Assembly (NCBI GenBank): GCA_015491865.1
Contig: WFVD01000024.1
Span: 1-35,395, forward strand
Length of the DNA stretch: 35,395 nt
Direction of reading: 5' to 3'
Source of the DNA: Gammaproteobacteria bacterium
GTDB taxonomy: Bacteria; Pseudomonadota; Gammaproteobacteria; SZUA-140
This document shows, one piece after another, positions 9,698-19,296 of the stretch (positions within the stretch are counted from its first letter, which is position 1; each line of letters starts with the position of its first letter). The notes under the pieces were generated by a model that did no database searches, was not told where the DNA came from, and worked only from the letters and a program-made list of their open reading frames with translations. Position numbers and translations under genes: made by a program.

Positions 9698-10206
9698 ATC
9701 TCACGCAGTCGTGGAATTAACTGCACAAAATTGCACGGCTTGTTGCGGCTATCGAGCTGATCCTTGAGGATTCCCTCCCACGCGGTACGGCAGGCACCGG
9801 GGGAGCCGGGGATGCAGAAGAGGAACGTTGCATTGGCGATGCCGCCGAGTGCGCGTGATTGCAGCGCCGAGGTCCTGATCTCATCAAACGAAAGCATACG
9901 AAAGAGTTCGCCAAAGCCATCGATCTCTTTATCAAGCAGCGGGGTGATCGCTTCGGGGGTGCCGTCGCGCCCGGTCAGTCCGGTGCCGCCGCTAATGATA
10001 ATGGCCTGTACATTGTTATCCGCAATCCAGCGTGAGACCAGTGCGCGTACCTGATAGATATCATCAGGCAGGATCACTTTCTTCTCAGCCATCAGATGTC
10101 CCGCCGTGGTGATCTGCTCGACCAGGTACTGCCCTGAATCATCTGTCTCGTCATTGCGAGTGTCAGAGACGGTCAGGAGTGCAATCTTGAGGGGGGTAAA
10201 TGTCAT
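9694..10206 (-). CDS. moaB: Molybdenum cofactor biosynthesis protein MoaB
   Basis: This is a MoaB/MogA-fold protein of 170 residues, implicated in adenylylation of molybdopterin before Mo insertion. LLTVSDTRNDETDDSGQYL at the N-terminus and IIISGGTGLTGRDGTPEA are the characteristic motifs, and FLFCIPGSPGACRTAWEGIL is typical of the C-terminal part. It is the first gene of moaB-moeA-mobA and its TGA stop overlaps the moeA frame. The operon lacks moaA, moaC, moaD and moaE, which must be elsewhere if bis-MGD is made. Confidence 0.93.
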   Translation of the reverse strand: MTFTPLKIALLTVSDTRNDETDDSGQYLVEQITTAGHLMAEKKVILPDDIYQVRALVSRWIADNNVQAIIISGGTGLTGRDGTPEAITPLLDKEIDGFGELFRMLSFDEIRTSALQSRALGGIANATFLFCIPGSPGACRTAWEGILKDQLDSRNKPCNFVQLIPRLREI

Positions 10207-10464
10207 GGGCCTTTTCTCGCTTGATTCAGAATATGTCGACTAAGTGAAGTGTGAACTCGATTGTTATCAGCAATATCTGTACCACCCAACACAGCCGTGA
10301 CTGCGTAGCGGCCTGAGGCTATTTTAGCACGCTCTCTGTATGGGATTGGTGCGTATGGCAATGATGGCGCACTGTAATGTAGCGCGGTTCTGGCGGGGGT
10401 GGCAACATAACAGCCAGCTATGCTGGACGATTACCCACCATTGATGATGGCTGTGGTCACTGTA

Positions 10465-10857
10465 TCAGGCCTGTAGCTGGTGCCTGTTTTGATCAAAGCT
10501 ATCGAGCTGCTGCCGGAAGGCAAGAAAGAAAAGGGTAGCGAGGTCGCCCTGGAGGGGGCAAAACTTGATGCCTGTCTGATACTGTGTACGCTCATCACCC
10601 GCTTCAGACCAGATGACTTCAGCTTCAATTGATATCTCCAGCTCATCTTCCTGGTACGTAAGGGTCAGGGGGGTGCCGACAGGTATGAGCGCTTCCATTT
10701 CGATTCTGACGCCCGAAATAGAGACATCCTGGATGTCAGTAATTTCATAACGGCAGTCATTTACATGGAGATGGAAATGAAAATGGTTGTGAGCATCAGT
10801 GATCTTTGAAAGGGAATGTCTTTGTGAGCGGCGATTTTCATTGTTAGTGGTTACCAT
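10465..10857 (-). CDS. PilZ domain protein (probable c-di-GMP binding)
   Basis: This is a 130-residue single-domain protein. The PilZ c-di-GMP-binding signature is complete: an Arg-rich RxxxR stretch (about residues 9-13, NRRSQRHS) and DVSISGVRIE (Asp44, Ser46, Gly49), fitting D/NxSxxG. A short His-rich segment (HNHFHFHLH, about 23-31) lies between them, which is unusual and might bind metal. The ribosome site is near perfect (AGGAGGT, 7 bases before the ATG). PilZ proteins typically pass c-di-GMP signals to motility or exopolysaccharide systems; the partner here is unknown. The gene appears monocistronic. Confidence 0.9.
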   Translation of the reverse strand: MVTTNNENRRSQRHSLSKITDAHNHFHFHLHVNDCRYEITDIQDVSISGVRIEMEALIPVGTPLTLTYQEDELEISIEAEVIWSEAGDERTQYQTGIKFCPLQGDLATLFFLAFRQQLDSFDQNRHQLQA

Positions 10858-11183
10858 ACCTGACCTCCTGTCTTACTGCCTTAGTGGTGAATTTATTTTA
10901 TTGTAATCTAGCGTATCGACACCAGGCGGGATGACTTTATGATTAATTTGATAATAAAAGCGGAACTGCTTACAAAAATCTATTGATGTGAGAGCTTTGC
11001 ACGATAGTTCTTCTGTCCTCTGGCGGCGCTAAAAGGGTACTCAACCAGTCTTGATCGCGATAAACTTCCTCACTCCGTGCGCTTTTGCCTGGCCAGTGAA
11101 CAAAATTCCTGCTTGTGCAAATGTTTCGATGTAAGTATCTGCTGGCACCGTTGCCGCTGTGCATGCAGAGCCTCGTGGGGAAT
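10858..11183. other. Intergenic interval between PilZ gene and acs
   Basis: About 326 bases without a supported gene. It should carry the PilZ promoter and the acs 3' end. I see an AT-rich stretch near 10890-10960, but no clear -35/-10 pair and no strong intrinsic terminator after acs. Confidence 0.5.
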
Positions 11184-13145
<1,962 letters not shown>

Positions 13146-13206
13146 CTATTTTCCCTTTATCTCTTGTGCTTTCAACAATAAAACTAAATAAGACCTTAAT
13201 CCTTCA

Positions 13207-13281
13207 GTGCGGCAATTTCGACGCAAGACGAACCGCCGGGTTAAGCAATCACTTCGACGCTTCACGCCTCGTCATGACCAT
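13207..13281. repeat. Dispersed non-coding repeat, copy A
   Basis: This 75-base segment between acs and dksA aligns without gaps to 26566-26640, with 56 of 75 positions identical by hand count and most differences transitions. It begins GTGCGGCAATTTCGACG and ends near CCTCGTCATGACCAT. Neither copy is part of a gene. On the minus strand copy A contains GCGTCGAA twice, 20-odd bases apart, suggesting internal duplication. Confidence 0.7.
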
Positions 13282-13327
13282 TAATCAGGCCCCTTAAGCG
13301 TATGTAAAAAGGTGGGGCAGGGGCGGT

Positions 13328-14089
13328 TTATCCCCTTATCTGTTTTTCGCGGATCTCATCCAGTGTTTTACAGTCGATACAGAGGCTGGCAGTTGGTCTC
13401 GCCTCAAGACGACGAATACCGATCTCGATTCCACAGATATTGCAATAACCGTAATCCTCATTTTCCAGATTGTTGATCGCTTCATCGATCTTTTTGATCA
13501 ACTTGCGTTCACGATCACGCGCACGCAGTTCCAGTGCAAACTCAGACTCCTGGCTGGCGCGATCATTTGGATCCGGGAAATTGGCGGCCTCATCCTGCAT
13601 GTGATGCACAGTGCGATCAACCTCTTCCATTAGCTCGGTTTTCCACGCTTCCAGAATCTTGATGAAATGGGCTGTCTGAGCCTCATTCATATACTCCTCA
13701 CCTTTTTTCTCAATATAAGGTGCAAAGCCTCCCTGAGTCGTGGTTGGTATTGCCGATTTTTTTGCTGGCCCTGCTGTTTTCTTTGATTTCGCTGTGGTCA
13801 CTGTTCTCTTTTTCTTTGTTTCTGGAGCTGGTGTTTTTACTGAAGTCGCTTTTTTCTTAACGGCCGTTTTTTTAGCGGCAACTTTTTTAGTTGCTGCTTT
13901 TTTTGCGACGGTTTTCTTTGCAACTGCCTTTTTAGCCGTCGTTCTTTTTACAACCGCTTTTTTCTTGCTGGTGGTGGGGCTCTTTTTCACCGCTTTTTTG
14001 GTGACCGCTTTCTTTTTGACAGCCGCTTTTTTAACAGTCGATTTTTTAACTGTTTTTTTCTTCACTGCTCTCTTTTTTGCTGCCGCCAT
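13328..14089 (-). CDS. dksA: DksA-family RNA polymerase-binding factor with Lys/Ala-rich N-terminal extension
   Basis: DksA binds the RNA polymerase secondary channel and works with ppGpp to retune rRNA and amino-acid promoters. The C-terminal 130 residues are a standard DksA. They have coiled-coil helices with the acidic tip FPDPNDRASQESE (DxxDxA) and a four-Cys zinc finger (CNIC at about 216-219, CIDC at about 237-240). The first 120 residues are almost entirely Lys, Ala, Val and Thr in repeats such as KKAVAKKTVAKKAATKK, resembling histone H1-like or AlgP-type tails that bind DNA non-specifically. The frame is continuous with the ATG at 14089, so the extension is genuine and not a start-site error. 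An alternative ATG within the DksA part (about residue 133) would give a classical protein. Confidence 0.92.
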   Translation of the reverse strand: MAAAKKRAVKKKTVKKSTVKKAAVKKKAVTKKAVKKSPTTSKKKAVVKRTTAKKAVAKKTVAKKAATKKVAAKKTAVKKKATSVKTPAPETKKKRTVTTAKSKKTAGPAKKSAIPTTTQGGFAPYIEKKGEEYMNEAQTAHFIKILEAWKTELMEEVDRTVHHMQDEAANFPDPNDRASQESEFALELRARDRERKLIKKIDEAINNLENEDYGYCNICGIEIGIRRLEARPTASLCIDCKTLDEIREKQIRG

Positions 14090-14353
14090 TGCGTGATATC
14101 TCCCACATGCGCTTGCTAAATAAACCCGGATTTATACCAGAAAGATTGAAGAGACTCAATGCTTTAGATTACTTAAGGCAGTAGGGGGGCCACATTGCAG
14201 CGCTGTTTTTCTGTTTGCGGCAACTAATCACGGTTAAATTATCTGCGATGGGTGGATGGAATGGTGTTTTTATGCTCATACTGGGTGCGATCTAAGCGAG
14301 GGTCTGTGATTAGGTTGTTCTCTTAAGTAATTGATAGTAAAGGAGTGTTCTTG

Positions 14354-15514
14354 ATGGTTGCTGGTATTTCGGAACGTATGTCAGGCATCAGATCTTTTTA
14401 TGTGATGGCGCTGCTGGAGCGCGCCCGCGTATTAGAGGCGCAGGGGCGTTCTATTATTCATATGGAAGTTGGAGAACCCGACTTTGTGACGCCAGCGCCG
14501 ATTACGCAGGCGGGTATCGAGGCGCTCAAAGTGGGCAGGACTCACTATACCGCTGCGGCCGGTCTGCTCGAATTGCGCGAGCGGCTATCCACATTTTACC
14601 GTGACAGGTTGGGTGTTGAGGTCGCCGCTGAGCGCATTATTATCACCCCTGGTGCTTCGGGTGCGCTGCAGCTGGTGCTTGGTGTGACTATCAATCCGGG
14701 TGATTGTGTGATGATGGCTGACCCGGGTTACCCCTGTAATCGACATTTTGTACGGATGTTTGGCGGCGAGGCGCAATCGCTGCCGGTTGATGATCGGCAC
14801 GCATATCAGCTAAATGCAGAGATGGTTAAACGTCACTGGTCGCCCAGGAGTGCAGCAGTGATGCTCGCCTCGCCCTCTAATCCCACTGGTACTGTAATCG
14901 AGAGCCATGAGGTGGCCGAGATCAATACCTTTGTAGCCCAGCAGAATGGTTGTCTGATGATCGATGAAATTTACGGTATGTTAACCGATGAACAGCAGCG
15001 TCATTCACTGCTGGCTGATGCGCCAGACGCCTTCATTATCAACAGTTTTTCAAAATATTTTGGCATGACCGGCTGGCGGCTCGGCTGGCTGGTGGCGCCC
15101 GAACCGTATGTCGAAGCGATCGACCGCCTCGCGCAGAACATCTTTCTCGCCGCACCGACGGTGGCGCAGTACGCTGCACTCGCAGCCTTTGAGCCGGAGA
15201 CGATGCAGATACTTGAGTCGCGTCGTGAAGCGTTCAAGGCGCGACGGGATTATCTGCTTCCGGCGCTGCAGCAGCTCGGCTTTGAGATCTCAACAAAACC
15301 GCAGGGGGCATTTTATCTCTATGCCGATTGCAGTCGTTACACTGATGACAGCCATCTCTTTGTGGTTGATCTTTTAGAGAAAGCAGGTGTTGCAATTACC
15401 CCTGGATGTGATTTTGGCGATCACCGGGCGGGGCAGCATGTGAGATTTGCTTATACCACTTCGATTGAGAATCTGCGGGAAGGCGTGGCGCGGCTGGAAA
15501 GGTATTTGTTATAG
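14354..15514 (+). CDS. PLP-dependent class I/II aminotransferase
   Basis: This is a fold-type I aminotransferase of the AspC/AlaT-like kind, exchanging amino groups between an amino acid and a keto acid. MEVGEPDFVTP, the PLP phosphate-binding TPGASGALQL, SPSNPTGTV, DEIYG and the PLP Lys in NSFSKYFGMTGWRLGW (Lys234 from this start) are present. The start is the ATG at 14354: AAAGGAG lies 8 bases upstream, whereas the in-frame GTG at 14345 overlaps that ribosome site. The length of 386 residues is normal. Substrate is uncertain; aspartate, alanine or a branched amino acid are possible. It is a single gene read away from dksA. Confidence 0.92.
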   Translation: MVAGISERMSGIRSFYVMALLERARVLEAQGRSIIHMEVGEPDFVTPAPITQAGIEALKVGRTHYTAAAGLLELRERLSTFYRDRLGVEVAAERIIITPGASGALQLVLGVTINPGDCVMMADPGYPCNRHFVRMFGGEAQSLPVDDRHAYQLNAEMVKRHWSPRSAAVMLASPSNPTGTVIESHEVAEINTFVAQQNGCLMIDEIYGMLTDEQQRHSLLADAPDAFIINSFSKYFGMTGWRLGWLVAPEPYVEAIDRLAQNIFLAAPTVAQYAALAAFEPETMQILESRREAFKARRDYLLPALQQLGFEISTKPQGAFYLYADCSRYTDDSHLFVVDLLEKAGVAITPGCDFGDHRAGQHVRFAYTTSIENLREGVARLERYLL

Positions 15515-15630
15515 GCATCGCTGATTTATACGCTGATCGTCCTCGCTCTCCACGGCTGCCAGCGCCGGTAAAATCTAATGAAGATACGCTATCTGCAATC
15601 GTCAGGGTTACTCAATGAATAAAGACGAAA

Positions 15631-15649
15631 AATCAGAATTTTTCTGATT
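15631..15649 (+). terminator. Hairpin after the aminotransferase gene
   Basis: AATCAGA and TCTGATT form a 7-base-pair stem with a 5-base AT loop, preceded by AAAA and followed by AAATAATT. It could be a weak terminator for the aminotransferase transcript. It is AT-rich and lacks a good T-run on the plus strand. Confidence 0.4.
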
Positions 15650-15697
15650 AAATAATTATGGTCAACTAGACGGTAGATGATTGAGTGTTTATTGGCC

Positions 15698-15715
15698 GGT
15701 GCAACTTTTTGCACC
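15698..15715 (+). promoter_or_regulatory. Perfect palindromic hairpin GGTGCAA-N4-TTGCACC
   Basis: A perfect 7-base-pair inverted repeat (GGTGCAACTTTTTGCACC) lies about 85 bases before the 24-residue membrane ORF. It is not followed by a T-run, so it is more likely an operator or an RNA structure than a terminator. No known regulator site is recognised with confidence. Confidence 0.45.
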
Positions 15716-15800
15716 AGAAGTTTTAAAATTTGCATTTGGTATGAGGCATCAGCCAGCTTTACATTGGTGGCCAGTGGTGTCTGTACCTGGAGAGCAGGAG

Positions 15801-15875
15801 ATGAAAGTACTCATTTTGATTAGCGTTACTTTTTTGGGATTACTGGGCTGGTTATTTATTAAGGCCTCTTCATAG
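15801..15875 (+). CDS. Small single-pass membrane protein (24 residues)
   Basis: The ATG at 15801 follows CTGGAGAGCAGGAG, in which GGAG lies 8 bases upstream. It encodes 24 residues: MKVLILISVTF, then a Leu/Gly/Trp-rich segment, then IKASS. Nearly the whole chain is one hydrophobic helix with a Lys at each end. An in-frame upstream start at 15681 (64 residues) lacks a good ribosome site and crosses the palindrome region, so the short form is preferred. It faces the hydrogenase maturation protease gene tail to tail, with 17 bases between the stops. Similar miniproteins accompany membrane oxidases, but no specific family is recognised. Confidence 0.45.
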   Translation: MKVLILISVTFLGLLGWLFIKASS

Positions 15876-15892
15876 AGAGCAATGAGAACCGC

Positions 15893-16372
15893 TCAGCCCG
15901 GATAACAGAGGCAGCTGCTTTTTAAAATTTGCCGGGTGCTCTTTTCTACTTGTTCAATAGTGGCTGGTGATGCTGTATTGCTGGCATCGCACTGTTCCAG
16001 TTCTACGCCGTAAAATTCAATCTTAGTGGGTAATTCGGTGATGGCTGCTGCGATGGCCAGTCCCTGTTGCAGACCGATGCCGTGGCTTGATGTTGCCGGT
16101 GGTAGTGTTAATTTCTCACTGGGATCCAATGACAGACGGTGTAGCGTACCAGGTGTTGCACCGCTCTTTACTGCATCAACAAAGATCAACTCTTCAGGTG
16201 GCTGGTATTGATGAATCCAGTCAACACCGCTGTGGTCACAGCAGATGGCGCGAACGCCATTCCGATTTTTTAGTGCTGTTTGCAGTTTTTTAATCACCTG
16301 CCAGCCAAACTGATCATCACCATAGGGTGAACCAAAGCCGACGATGAGAGCTCTGTTTAAATCTGGCTTCAA
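15893..16372 (-). CDS. [NiFe]-hydrogenase maturation endopeptidase
   Basis: This is an HycI/HoxW/HyaD-type protease that cuts the C-terminal tail off the large subunit after Ni insertion. The N-terminal VGFGSPYGDDQFGW holds the first Ni-sensing acidic residue, FVDAVKSG the second Asp, and TSSHGIGL the His. The length of 159 residues is typical. Its ATG overlaps the stop codon of hyhL (ATGA at 16369-16372), so it is translated with its substrate. It is the last gene of the operon; its expected substrate is the HyhL tail FIDLTVTRN. Confidence 0.92.
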   Translation of the reverse strand: MKPDLNRALIVGFGSPYGDDQFGWQVIKKLQTALKNRNGVRAICCDHSGVDWIHQYQPPEELIFVDAVKSGATPGTLHRLSLDPSEKLTLPPATSSHGIGLQQGLAIAAAITELPTKIEFYGVELEQCDASNTASPATIEQVEKSTRQILKSSCLCYPG

Positions 16373-17670
16373 TTGCGTGTTACCGTTAGATCAATAAAAT
16401 GAGTAGCGCATGAAATACAGGGGTCGTAGTTGCGAATCACCTGTTCGGCGTGCTGGCGCAGTGTCACTTCATCATTGTCTAACCCTAAGGCTTCCAGCGA
16501 CAGGCGCAGGTCTTCCTCAATGCGTGCCTGATTCTGGCTGGTCGGCGGTACCAGCCTGGCAAATGTGATGATGCCGTCATCATTGACCTCGTAACGGTGC
16601 CACAATGTGCCGCGTGGTGCTTCGCTGCAGCCGTAGGCGCTGCCAGCTTTCGGCGTCACTTCGACTGCGGCAGTGGCAGGAGAGGTGTAATCTTCCAGCA
16701 GGCGAACCGCCTCAAGCAGGCTGTAATAGATCTCTGCCGCGCGAGCGACGATGTTGTGATAGGGGTTGTCACTGGGAAAGCTGATCTTTGTATTACTCAG
16801 GCTCGCTTTAATCTCATCGTGCAGCTGCTCATAATTGAGGTTAAGCCGTGCCAGCGGCCCGACCAGGTATGGGCTACCGTCAAGATGGCTGTGCAGGGCG
16901 GTGGAGTGTGGTATCTGTGACTCTTTGAAATAAGCTTCAAAGGCGTTGATTTCGAGATTGTGCCCGGCGCTGGTGACCAACGTGGTGTCGAGCATGTTGA
17001 TTGGGTATTCGACTGGATTTTGAAGAGTGACAGAGACAAACTTCTGTGTGCGATCAGGAAAGTTTAACGTCGCCACCCATTCAAGCAGCCCCTTTGCATC
17101 GGGCAGTGCACTGCGTAGTCGTTCAACCAGCGCGGCGACACTTGTCTCATTGGGCACCTTGTGAAAACCACCCACTTTTACGCCGACTGGATTAACCGAG
17201 CGCGCGCCAAACAGTTTGATCAGTTCGTTGCCGAGTCCCTGTAGTTTTAGTCCGCGCCGCACTTCATCCGGGAACTGCTTCGCCATTTCGGGGGCACTGC
17301 TATAGCCAAGAAAGTCCGGCAGGGCGAGCAGGTGGATATGTAATGCGTGACTTTCAATCCATTCGCCACAGTAATAGGCGCGCCGCATCGCATCGATCCA
17401 CGGTGTGATCTGAGTAGCGAAGAGCGCTTCAAAGGCGTAGACGGCACTCATCTGGTAAGCGACCGGACAGATACCGCAGATCCGGGTGACGATGTCGGGC
17501 ACCTCTGAATAATGTCGCCCTTCGAGGAGTTTCTCAAACAGCCGTGGCGGTTCAAAGATGCGTAGTTTCAGGTCGGTGATGCGGCCATCCTCGACGCGGA
17601 TGTCGAGCGCCCCTTCACCCTCGACACGCGCCAGCACCGGCACATTGATGTTGATTGTTCTGTCACTCAT
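16369..17670 (-). CDS. hyhL: Group 3b [NiFe]-hydrogenase large (catalytic) subunit
   Basis: This subunit carries the NiFe(CN)2CO site that splits or forms H2. The N-terminal Cys pair is in RICGICP (Cys65, Cys68 from this start) and the C-terminal pair in DPCISCATH (Cys418, Cys421). The nine residues after His424 are the peptide removed in maturation. The start is the ATG at 17670 (433 residues). It overlaps the small-subunit stop by 8 bases and has AAAGGT upstream; the open frame to 17760 covers small-subunit sequence and is not used. Short length, the motif type and the neighbouring diaphorase-like subunits place it in the cytoplasmic NAD(P)-linked group 3b (sulfhydrogenase-type) family. Confidence 0.95.
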   Translation of the reverse strand: MSDRTININVPVLARVEGEGALDIRVEDGRITDLKLRIFEPPRLFEKLLEGRHYSEVPDIVTRICGICPVAYQMSAVYAFEALFATQITPWIDAMRRAYYCGEWIESHALHIHLLALPDFLGYSSAPEMAKQFPDEVRRGLKLQGLGNELIKLFGARSVNPVGVKVGGFHKVPNETSVAALVERLRSALPDAKGLLEWVATLNFPDRTQKFVSVTLQNPVEYPINMLDTTLVTSAGHNLEINAFEAYFKESQIPHSTALHSHLDGSPYLVGPLARLNLNYEQLHDEIKASLSNTKISFPSDNPYHNIVARAAEIYYSLLEAVRLLEDYTSPATAAVEVTPKAGSAYGCSEAPRGTLWHRYEVNDDGIITFARLVPPTSQNQARIEEDLRLSLEALGLDNDEVTLRQHAEQVIRNYDPCISCATHFIDLTVTRN

Positions 17671-18463
17671 CGGTTCGACCTTTATTTCTGTATTTTTGTC
17701 CAATGGCATGAAATACCGGGGCGTTGTTATTGATGAAGAGAAAATTGCGCGAGATCTCATCTGCCGTCATCCCCAGCCCTTCAAAACGGTTTGCCAACGC
17801 ATTGGGATTGGGGTTTTCTGCCGGGCCGTAACAGGCGTAACAGCCGCGCCCAAACTGCGGGCAGAGCGCGCCGCAGCCTGTGCTGGTTACGGGGCCCATG
17901 CAGGGCTCACCTCGGCTTACCATGACGCAGACGCTCTGATGACGTTTGCACTCAAGGCAGACTTTGCTCTGCTCTATCTCTGGCAAAACACCGAATAGCA
18001 GCGCACGAATTGTGCTGCTGATCTGGAGGCTATTGATCGGGCAGCCCCATAGTTCCAGGTCGATACGCACATGGTCAGAGAGCGGGGTAGCGGTTGTGAG
18101 GCTTTTAATGTGCTCAGGTGAGGCGTAGATCGCATCGATCCACCCCTGGCCGTCACTCATATTGCGCAGTGCCTGGATGCCGCCCGAGGTGGCGCAGGCG
18201 CCCATTGCGATCAGGTAGCGGCTCTGTTCACGAATCTTTTTAACCTGTTCCATCTCTCGTGGGGTGGAGATGCTACCTTCGATAAAGGCGATATCAACCT
18301 CTGCAGCTTCATCCAGCACGCCTGCTTCAGCAAAGTGTTTGATGTCAACCAGCTCTGCGAGTGTTAACAGCGCCTCTCCGAGATTGAGAATTGCCAGTTG
18401 GCAGCCGTCACAGGAGGTGAACTTATGGACGGCAACGGCAGGCTTTGTGTGATGGATCTTCAT
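17663..18463 (-). CDS. hyhS: Group 3b [NiFe]-hydrogenase small subunit
   Basis: This is the FeS-relay subunit between the NiFe site and the diaphorase module. The proximal cluster ligands begin with FTSCDGCQLA (Cys18, Cys21) followed by GACATSGG and WGCPIN. A C-terminal Cys-rich part (CLECKRH, CMGPVTSTGCGALCP, GCYACYG) should hold two further clusters. There is no Tat signal peptide, so the enzyme stays in the cytoplasm, as expected for group 3. The length of 266 residues is usual. Its ATG overlaps the hyhG stop by one base (TAATG), and its stop overlaps the hyhL start. Confidence 0.95.
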   Translation of the reverse strand: MKIHHTKPAVAVHKFTSCDGCQLAILNLGEALLTLAELVDIKHFAEAGVLDEAAEVDIAFIEGSISTPREMEQVKKIREQSRYLIAMGACATSGGIQALRNMSDGQGWIDAIYASPEHIKSLTTATPLSDHVRIDLELWGCPINSLQISSTIRALLFGVLPEIEQSKVCLECKRHQSVCVMVSRGEPCMGPVTSTGCGALCPQFGRGCYACYGPAENPNPNALANRFEGLGMTADEISRNFLFINNNAPVFHAIGQKYRNKGRTDE

Positions 18464-19296
18464 TAGAATCCACTGTGCGTAAAGAGCGGTTCGATCTGCT
18501 TATAGGAGAAGACGGGGCCGTCACGGCAGACAAAGTCGGCGCCGTACTGGCAGTGGCCACATTGGCCGAGCGCGCATTGCATATTGCGCTCCATGCTGAG
18601 ATAGATCGCATGTTCCGGGATCTGGCGTAGCAGCAGTTCATCCACGCAGGCTCGCATCATCCCCTCCGGGCCGCACATCATCACGATGGTGTGATCACTC
18701 AGCCTCATCTGGTCAAACAGCTCAACCACCAGACCGACATGCCACGGCCAGGAGGGGTCACCCTTGTCGGCGGCGAGGAGGACCTCGGTGTTGGGTTCTT
18801 TAATCCAGCGCTCAAAGCGGTCGCGCCAGATGAGATCCTTCGGGAGTTTCACCCCCTGCAGGATGGTCAGTTTACCGAACTGTTTGCGTCGTTCAGCGAT
18901 GTAGTTGATGACTGAAACGACAGGTGCGCAGCCGAGTCCACCGGTAATCACCAGCACATCTCGCCCTTCAGCTTCTTGCATCGGCCAGCCGCGCCCGTAA
19001 GGACCCCGCAGGCCGATGATGTCACCCGCCTGTAGCTGGCTGATGCCGTTGGTTACACGTCCAACGGTGCGGATGGTGTGGTCGAGCAGTGTTGGGTCTT
19101 TGGGGTCGGAGACGATCGAGATGGCCACTTCACCCACACCGTAGAGATAGACCATGTTGAACTGCCCCGGTGCGAAGCGGTAACCGGCACGTATTTCGGG
19201 ATCGAGAAATTCCAGTCGCAGGGTAAAGACGGTGCCGCTCTCCTGGATCCGTTCCACGACGCGTGCACGCCAGGGGCGGTGGGGGTTATCCATCAT
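18463..19296 (-). CDS. hyhG: Group 3b hydrogenase gamma subunit (FAD/NAD(P)-binding reductase)
   Basis: This ferredoxin-NADP reductase-like subunit moves electrons between the FeS chain and NAD(P). The FAD-binding beta-barrel comes first (YRFAPGQFNMVYLYG), then the nucleotide-binding fold (VITGGLGCAPVVSVI and MMCGPEGMM). A C-terminal [2Fe-2S] site follows (MQCALGQCGHCQYG plus VCRDG). The start is chosen at the ATG at 19296, because GGAGGTG lies 6 bases upstream; the GTG at 19305 sits on that ribosome site. The gene start lies inside the end of hyhB (11-base overlap). The protein has 277 residues. Confidence 0.94.
   Translation of the reverse strand: MMDNPHRPWRARVVERIQESGTVFTLRLEFLDPEIRAGYRFAPGQFNMVYLYGVGEVAISIVSDPKDPTLLDHTIRTVGRVTNGISQLQAGDIIGLRGPYGRGWPMQEAEGRDVLVITGGLGCAPVVSVINYIAERRKQFGKLTILQGVKLPKDLIWRDRFERWIKEPNTEVLLAADKGDPSWPWHVGLVVELFDQMRLSDHTIVMMCGPEGMMRACVDELLLRQIPEHAIYLSMERNMQCALGQCGHCQYGADFVCRDGPVFSYKQIEPLFTHSGF

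Noticed and set aside
13740-14096. 118-codon plus-strand ORF rich in Phe, Val and Ala
   Set aside because: It is the antisense image of the Lys/Ala repeats of the DksA extension; its hydrophobic look is a by-product of AAG/AAA codons.
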